Source: Flammulina velutipes (lineage: Eukaryota; Basidiomycota; Agaricomycetes; Agaricales; Physalacriaceae). From it: a stretch of DNA of 64,000 bases. The notes under the pieces are model-generated. The model made no database searches. It was given only the letters and a program-made list of their open reading frames with translations, and was not told the DNA's origin. Location of the stretch: the NCBI GenBank assembly GCA_011800155.1, contig CM022370.1, forward strand, positions 744,001-808,000. Direction: 5' to 3'. Within the stretch, counting starts at the first letter, position 1; each line of letters opens with the position of its first letter. Shown here in pieces: positions 58,213-64,000 of the stretch. The translations under genes and the position numbers were made by a program.

Positions 58213-60266
58213 CATTTCTACTTATGCGCCTATGCCCATGGCTATGTTTCGAAGGGGGCTTCATGCATTAGGTTGTAGCATCCTTTATACCTGACTAGCA
58301 GTTCCATCATACCATCAACACCATAATTATTCGTAGGCGTTACGATGCATTTATCAACCCTGTATTCTTACTCGTACTCACACTGACGCTTTACATTCAT
58401 ACTCAAATGTACTGTACACTACTGCATCGCAATATCATTAGAAATAGGCAACATTCTTGTGATTCGAAGACAGTGCGGCCGGAGTTCGTCGAATGCAGGC
58501 CTCGTGATTATTGAAATGAACATGAGCGTCTTTACTCGACTCTGAGATCAGACAACGAGGCGGCGACGGAGGGCGGGCGTTCCCCACAGTCCTCGCCGAT
58601 TGTCAATGTGAGGCGAGCGACATGTCTACATAAATATGGACCCACAATGTCTTGTGGGTACCTCAATCAATAGATTCAACAATTCAGATAGACGCGCGCT
58701 TGAGCTGAGATCTACAGATCGTCTCATGTTCGGAGCGTGTGTCTACCGCGCCAGGCCAGTTCCTACTCTATCTTATCACTGTGACAGGTCGTGAAGTCCA
58801 TAACTCGCATTGCAGCAATTTGGTAATACTAAATGATTCTTGTACAGCGGTCCTGCAGTCTCGTGTTCCCAGGGAACGTACCTCCTGAGAGACCTCGAGA
58901 TTTGCAGTATGGTGGTCCCCACAATAGGAGAATCCTTCAAACCTGGTTAGCCTCGTGCTGTAGGCGGCCTGTGGTCGTGATTAACTACCACTTCTGATGC
59001 GAGATGTCACTGATAACATTCGGTAGACACCATAGGCTGTAGCGGAGTGACCTCCTTCAGCCCTCGAGGAGACGGGTCTGCAACGAGCTGGACATGGGTG
59101 CGTCTACCAGCCACGTCTCCAACAATCTGCCAGTTTGGGAGACAGGATCGAGAACCAACAAGTTCAGACCTGAGGCCTGAGCCACTGAGCGCTTAGAAGT
59201 CACATTGATAATTGATTCACGGCACGACAAGTAAAATGTACACAGGCGTGAAAAATGCGCCGAGATGTCGTAGACTAGACCTACTAAGAGTGAGTCAGTT
59301 GGATTCCTGAGTATAAAAGATTGATTACCGACAATTTGAATGCACAGCCTTTTTTCTGCCCCAAGGCGTTATCTCGGCGAAGAATTGACAAAAGCGTTCA
59401 AAGCGGAGGAAACTGATTGCTAACTTAGCAGGGCGATGATGTTGAGACCAGTGAGCCACCTATGGGGAGATCTCATGGGCGAAAGGTGGGTCGACGAGCG
59501 ACTGAGAGGGTCCTTCAGTATGTTTCGGTATGGTAATCGGTTGCCGCCGCCTGGGTAAGTGGGTACAGCAGAAGGGAGACCATCAGGTCTACGTGACTCC
59601 ATAAGGCTTCCTCCGTTGATAATCATGAACAGCAGAAGGATCACCTTCCAAGTAAGGCAAACTTCGTCCATTCGCTCTGCGGCAGATTTTGTAGGAAGAC
59701 AGCAGTGACTCATCAGTAACTGCGAAGACCGAAGAAACATACAGCATGTGCAGATTACGCTCTACAGCAAGCAGCAACTGTCAGCATCATGCCTACGCCT
59801 TGTAATTAACCAAGCGTCGTGATGCCCATTGGTATTGACGAAAGGTCCGGAGGGAATTCGATGAACGGGAGGACATGCAAGGCGTCTCGAGTACGTTTAT
59901 TCGCTAGTTGTGCCAATTCGCTGGCCGTCTTGAGTTCGGCTAGATAAAATCAAAACAATCACCAGTAACAGAGAGCGCGCACAAGTGTTTTAGGAAAAAC
60001 GGAGAGGTAGTGTGCAAAGGGACTCCGAGCAGAACCAAACAGACAAAGTCCCAGAGGATACAATGTCCAAGCAAGTTGTAGTATAGATGTTCCATTGATT
60101 TGTTGGGATATATTCGATTTTAATGAAAAGCGCCGGCGAGAGACAGACTGAGATCGAACAACAGAACTGTGGCGAACAATGGTCACGGCTGAGAAGGAGC
60201 ACGTGCTGACTAAGCCGCGGGCTCTGAAAACAACACTCGTCCTGTCATCATCATCCACTTACTATC
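58213..60266. other. Intergenic region, no confident gene
   Basis: About 2 kb. On the minus strand, 59945-59830 is an open stretch that reads like protein (ASELAQLANKRTRDA, FIEFPPDLSSIP). I could not connect it to a start, stop or family. No other signal is recognised. Confidence 0.4.
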
Positions 60267-62306
60267 ATGCCCTTCGGTCTTACAATTGGTACTGACCGCG
60301 CTCAGGCTCTCGAAGTGCGTTCTCCTTTCTATTTCTCGTGTTTAAAATGATTTCTTATGCATTGGACAGCGTTCTATCCAGCATGAACTCGCTGCACGGG
60401 GTTACAGTCCAGATGGCGGTGAGTCGTCTTTTGGCCAGTTCGACGACAACGACGCTCAACGCAACGGAAAAGACAACGTCATGGCGGAATACATTACTAT
60501 CATGATAATAAACAACAAGACTGCCGGTGCGTGCTCCAGTCTCTTCGTTTATAACTAGACCCTAATATTTATCCTTTGTAGACCAAATCAACTCCGAACT
60601 GGAGGATTGTGAGTTTTCTGTCCCTTCTCGAGGATCTAGCGTTGCTAACGTACATCTCTTCTAGTAATTGGCTCAGAGTTCGGTACATATTTCATGTGTG
60701 GCACACAAGCGCGGCTTACTCACTCGTATTGTCCTATAGATCGCGCGTTCACTGACTGGTTATTCGCGGAAGCAGCAAAAGGCGCAGTGGAAGAGGCTCC
60801 CGCACAACAGGCTGTCCCGGAGCCAACGCCAGAGGTCGCTCCCCAGCGTGCAGTCGATGCATCACGACGACCAACGTCTACAGGGGGACGAAACGGACTC
60901 TACCAACAGGCCTTGTCTCAAGCAGTCCCTTCCACTTCACAAAAACGCACGGCATCCGCTCGCTCTCCTTCTCCCAGCCACCCCAACAAAGTGCGCCGAA
61001 CGGACCTCCCTACTGGCCCGCGGGCTATGCAGCGCGATGGGCCCCCTAACAGCCGAAGCCTCATCGACAGAGTAGGCGGTCCACCTCGGAATGGCAACGG
61101 GAACAACTCGCACGATGATGTCCAGTCCCGAATCGATAATATCACCAGTGTACCAGACGCCAACATGATGATGGCCAATGGATTCCCCGGGATGAACGGC
61201 ATGGACATGAATGCGTTGGCCGCTATGGGTCCTCAAATCAGCATGCAGGATATTTTGATGAACCAAATTGCTTTGATGCAGCAGGTCCTCAACCCCCAGA
61301 TGGCCGCTAGTATGTTTGGGATGCAGAACGGGATGCCAATGGACATGACCATGATGAACGGGAACTTCCCAGGTCAACCGGGTCCTCAACCACCTGCCAA
61401 CACTGGTCGGGGGAGAGGGAGGGGCCGTGGCGGCGCTCGCGGCCGCGGTGGACATCATTCATCACCACCAACGACTCCAGATACAGTTGCGCAAGGACTC
61501 GCAGCTCCCGTCCCTGTTACAGCAACATCATTACAGCCAACTCCTGCTCTATCTGGCGACTCGCATCGGACAACCTATGTATTTCCCGAGCGACCGCAGT
61601 CTCCCACACTGTGTAAATTCGCGACAAAATGCACAAACGCTCATTGTCGTTGGGCTCACCCGTCGCCTGTCGCGACCGCAGAAAGTGGCATCGTGTTAAG
61701 CACGGAAGCTTGCGAAAGTGGTAAAGCGTGCAAAGACAAGGATTGTCCCAAGACCCATGTCAGTCCGGCTGTCCTTACGGCTAATCGTACGTGTATAATC
61801 TTTCACTCGTTTGTTCGGTATACTGATCAGTTACACTAGCCAATGCACCTCCACCGGCACCGGTATCTGAGGCGCCAAGCCACGCGCCACATCAGCCCAC
61901 TTCTCACGTTCCTTGCCGCTTCGGGGCTGCTTGCACCCGACCCAACTGCTCCTTCAGCCATCCCTCTCGGTCAACCACCAACAACCGATCACAAACTTGC
62001 CGCTACGGTTCCGGTTGTACCAAAACCACATGCCAGTTCCAACACCCAGATGGCCGCGTTCTCCCCACATCCTTCCACCGTGGATTATCGTCTTCTACGC
62101 CTCTGGTCAACGTCGCGGCTCCCGAAACAGGCACCATGGGTGGCCCCAGCCCGCACAAGAGCAAGAAGTTTAACACCACTGCGTCTGTGAAGGAGAAACT
62201 GGAGAAGCTTGAGCAGGATAAGAATGCCGCTCAGAATAACTTGAAGAAGTTGACGGAGGAGGCGGCTAATAAGGATTCGAAGCCGCAGGTTGCCATTACC
62301 GCCTAA
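60267..62306 (+). CDS. NAB2: Nab2/ZC3H14-type poly(A)-binding zinc-finger protein
   Basis: A nuclear poly(A) RNA-binding protein that limits tail length and licenses mRNA export. Exons 60267..60314, 60370..60418, 60473..60526, 60582..60608, 60665..60682, 60740..61786, 61840..62306; 569 residues. The N-terminal PWI-like domain spans the small exons (ELAARGYSPDGDNVMAEYI, then INNKTADQINSELEDLIGSE and FTDWLFAEAAK). A Met/Gln/Asn-rich region and an RG-rich stretch (GRGRGRGRGGARGRGG) follow. Four tandem C-x5-C-x4-C-x3-H fingers start at Cys357, Cys390, Cys440 and Cys468, the Nab2 spacing. A charged coiled coil (EKLEKLEQDKNAAQNNLKKL) closes the protein. The intron at 60419-60472 is a multiple of three with no stop; keeping it would add 18 residues. 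Confidence 0.92.
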
Positions 62307-62628
62307 GACGTTTCCATCTCTCTCTGTATTATCTATCTTCAATCGAGGACACCTCGAGTGTTCTGTTTTTTTATTGTCGTTACATGAGTTCTTTCCGATA
62401 CTTATTACAGTCGTGTTAGCAGTAGCTGTAGCTATTTACATATACTCGTCTGGGAGTGCCGGTTGCTTGGAGGAGTGCAATGATACATTCTCCGCCACGA
62501 TCCTGCAATAAAGCAGGATCGAAACCCTCCTCTTACTTGCGGATTGGTTTTCTGACATAAATTGCACGTAGTACTGTAACAACAACTGCTGGTACATGGT
62601 CAATATGTACTGCTATATCCTGGGTATC
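62307..62628. other. Convergent 3' spacer
   Basis: 322 bases between the Nab2 stop and the stop of the minus-strand ATPase gene; no gene seen. Confidence 0.5.
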
Positions 62629-64000
62629 TCAATCATCTTCGGGGCTGCCTTTATCTACCATCAAGTTGATCTTGTCCCCCTTGTCCAAGTCCTTGAACTG
62701 GAGGAGGAATAGGATATTAGTAAGTGTATAATTCTATGAAACGCGACGTACTGTAAGTTCTCTCGTTCGGTGAAGACTTTCTATCTCGTCTATCCGAGCT
62801 CGTACACTATCTAAGTTCTCTTCAAAGTCAGGAGCTTCTACCACCTCTCGCGCGGCGTGGAGGATAAGCATAGAGTCCGGCCGGACGTCATGGCTGACCT
62901 GCGAAGATGAGGTTAGATGTCAGGAAAGAATTTGAGAATCATGGTATCTTACGTCTATGGCAACGATATTTGCTCGATCAAGTTCTGAAAAAATTATATC
63001 GTTAGAAGGAGATCACCAGATGAAGAGACAGCAAATCAAACCTTCCAGGAAATCAGCTCGTGTCATCAGCTGTCGACATTTCCACTACACGTCCAAGCTG
63101 AGTAAATCGTAGCCGAGAGAAGATGGCGGCGCTCACGTATGGGATGACAGGTAGAGGCAATTCGGCAATAGACTGTGGACCGTCCTTCTGACCATCCTTC
63201 AACTTCTGGGCCAACTCATCTTCTTGTTCCTTTCGCATCCTGACGAATTCTTGAAGAAGTAGCCAAGAGCAAGAACTCCATTTTTGCTAGACGCGGAAAG
63301 AGAGTTATGGGACAGAACCAACCAATTGACTGGGAACGAACCTCATCCATGACATCGTCATCACAGTCCACAATCAGACCTGGAAGCCACTATAGTGAGC
63401 TAGTCGGAAAAGAAGATATGAGTATCACAAGCGTACCGATCTGGCTAAGCAACCATGCTTTCTCCACTGACAGCAAGTGTTCTGCCATGCCGGTCATATC
63501 CCTAGATTTTGCAACCTAGTCATCGCTTTTAGATGATATCCAGAGCACGGCCACCTTGACTTACTTTGTTGAGATACGATAATCGCCCTCCAATCATCTC
63601 CACTACGCTCTGGGTCGTTTCCGGAGAAGTGGGGAGGTCGAGGTTCTTACGAAGACGTGTACAGGCGTGGCGAGCTTCCTTAGCATCGAGGTCGTATATC
63701 GAAAGCACATGCATTCTGCTACCGCTTTTCCCTGTAAAGGAATTGATAAGAAAATGCAATCAATTGAAGGTGAATTAACATACTCATGACATAGAACGGC
63801 CAGAAATCGTCACTAAACAGAAAATATGATATGAAGACGAAATTAGTCGGACAAATTCAAACCTACGTGCTGAAGACAAGTGTGAGTATACCACTAGCAG
63901 CCCAGGCCTCCGCCTTTTGCTGCAGCTGTAGAAGCATGTTACGCCCGTCGTCGTCGTTTTTGAAGAAATGAACGTTGTTGATTATGAGGACGAGAGGTTT
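62629..64000 (-). CDS. P-loop (AAA+/ORC-like) ATPase, C-terminal part
   Basis: Exons in gene order from the window edge: 64000..63867, 63812..63784, 63731..63565, 63515..63437, 63379..63342, 63286..63137, 63084..63042, 62984..62953, 62898..62752, 62697..62629; 295 residues visible, with the start beyond the window. It opens at a Walker B-like strand (KPLVLIINNVHFF), followed by LTLVFSTDDFWPF, the sensor-1 position. The helical lid is VLSIYDLDAKEARHACTRLR, then VVEMIGGRLSYLNKVAKSRDM. A C-terminal helical part follows (KWSSCSWLLLQEFVRM, CRQLMTRADFLEELDRANI, DVRPDSMLILHAAREVV). This is the layout of fungal ORC/Cdc6-like P-loop ATPases of unknown role. The Walker A loop is outside the window, so nucleotide binding cannot be confirmed here. 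Confidence 0.78.

Noticed and set aside
59420..59740. A 106-residue minus-strand frame with a hydrophobic stretch (VILLLFMIINGG)
   Set aside because: One hydrophobic run alone does not support a gene, and I found no splice partners or family match.

Overview
The window is nuclear DNA from a filamentous basidiomycete fungus, most likely an Agaricomycete. Nearly every gene is broken by many introns of about 45-60 bases with GT..AG ends. The gene content is fungal: a SAT-KS-MAT-PT-ACP-ACP-TE polyketide synthase, a Pho85-type cyclin, Nab2, Epl1, Csc1, Rer1 and Tda10. Coding density is high on both strands. I rebuilt 23 protein-coding genes exon by exon. Each complete one closes as a whole number of codons, which is my main check on the models. 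Two genes run off the ends: mitochondrial Hsp70 on the left and a P-loop ATPase on the right.

Layout. 1-1173: 3' part of mitochondrial Hsp70 (SSC1). 3251-9741: non-reducing type I polyketide synthase, the only specialised-metabolism core gene here and with no recognisable tailoring genes beside it. 10006-18966: a housekeeping block of ORC1, dynactin p25, a proline iminopeptidase-like S33 peptidase, a mitochondrial membrane protein and NMN adenylyltransferase. 19819-22341: a 5'-truncated LINE retrotransposon with poly(A) tail and target-site duplication. 22746-23768: an uncharacterised protein. 25241-30426: two head-to-tail paralogous MFS transporters. 31583-40024: a bZIP factor, an uncharacterised charged protein, a Bles03/DUF1917 protein and Epl1. 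40378-46856 (minus): a giant acidic protein of about 2,076 residues with one RanBP2-like zinc finger. 47352-54535: a Csc1/OSCA-type channel, an Impact-domain protein, Rer1 (minus) and a Tda10/glycerate-kinase-like ATPase. 54809-62306: a GNAT acetyltransferase, a Pcl cyclin and Nab2. 62629-64000 (minus): the ATPase.

How the genes work together. Apart from the tandem MFS pair, neighbours do not form a pathway. Several are nuclear information-handling proteins (ORC1, Epl1, bZIP, Nab2, the zinc-finger protein). Others act in mitochondrial or membrane biology (Ssc1, TMEM-like protein, Csc1, Rer1) or in metabolism (NMN adenylyltransferase, proline peptidase, Tda10). The most notable points are gene-structural: a 6-base microexon in RER1, a likely GC-AG intron in the Bles03 gene, a stop-free intron of 54 bases in NAB2, an exact 87-bp coding duplication in ORC1, intron gain/loss between the MFS twins, and a Ser in place of the usual Cys in the SAT motif of the polyketide synthase. 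I found no tRNA or rRNA gene, CRISPR array or bacterial-type operon.
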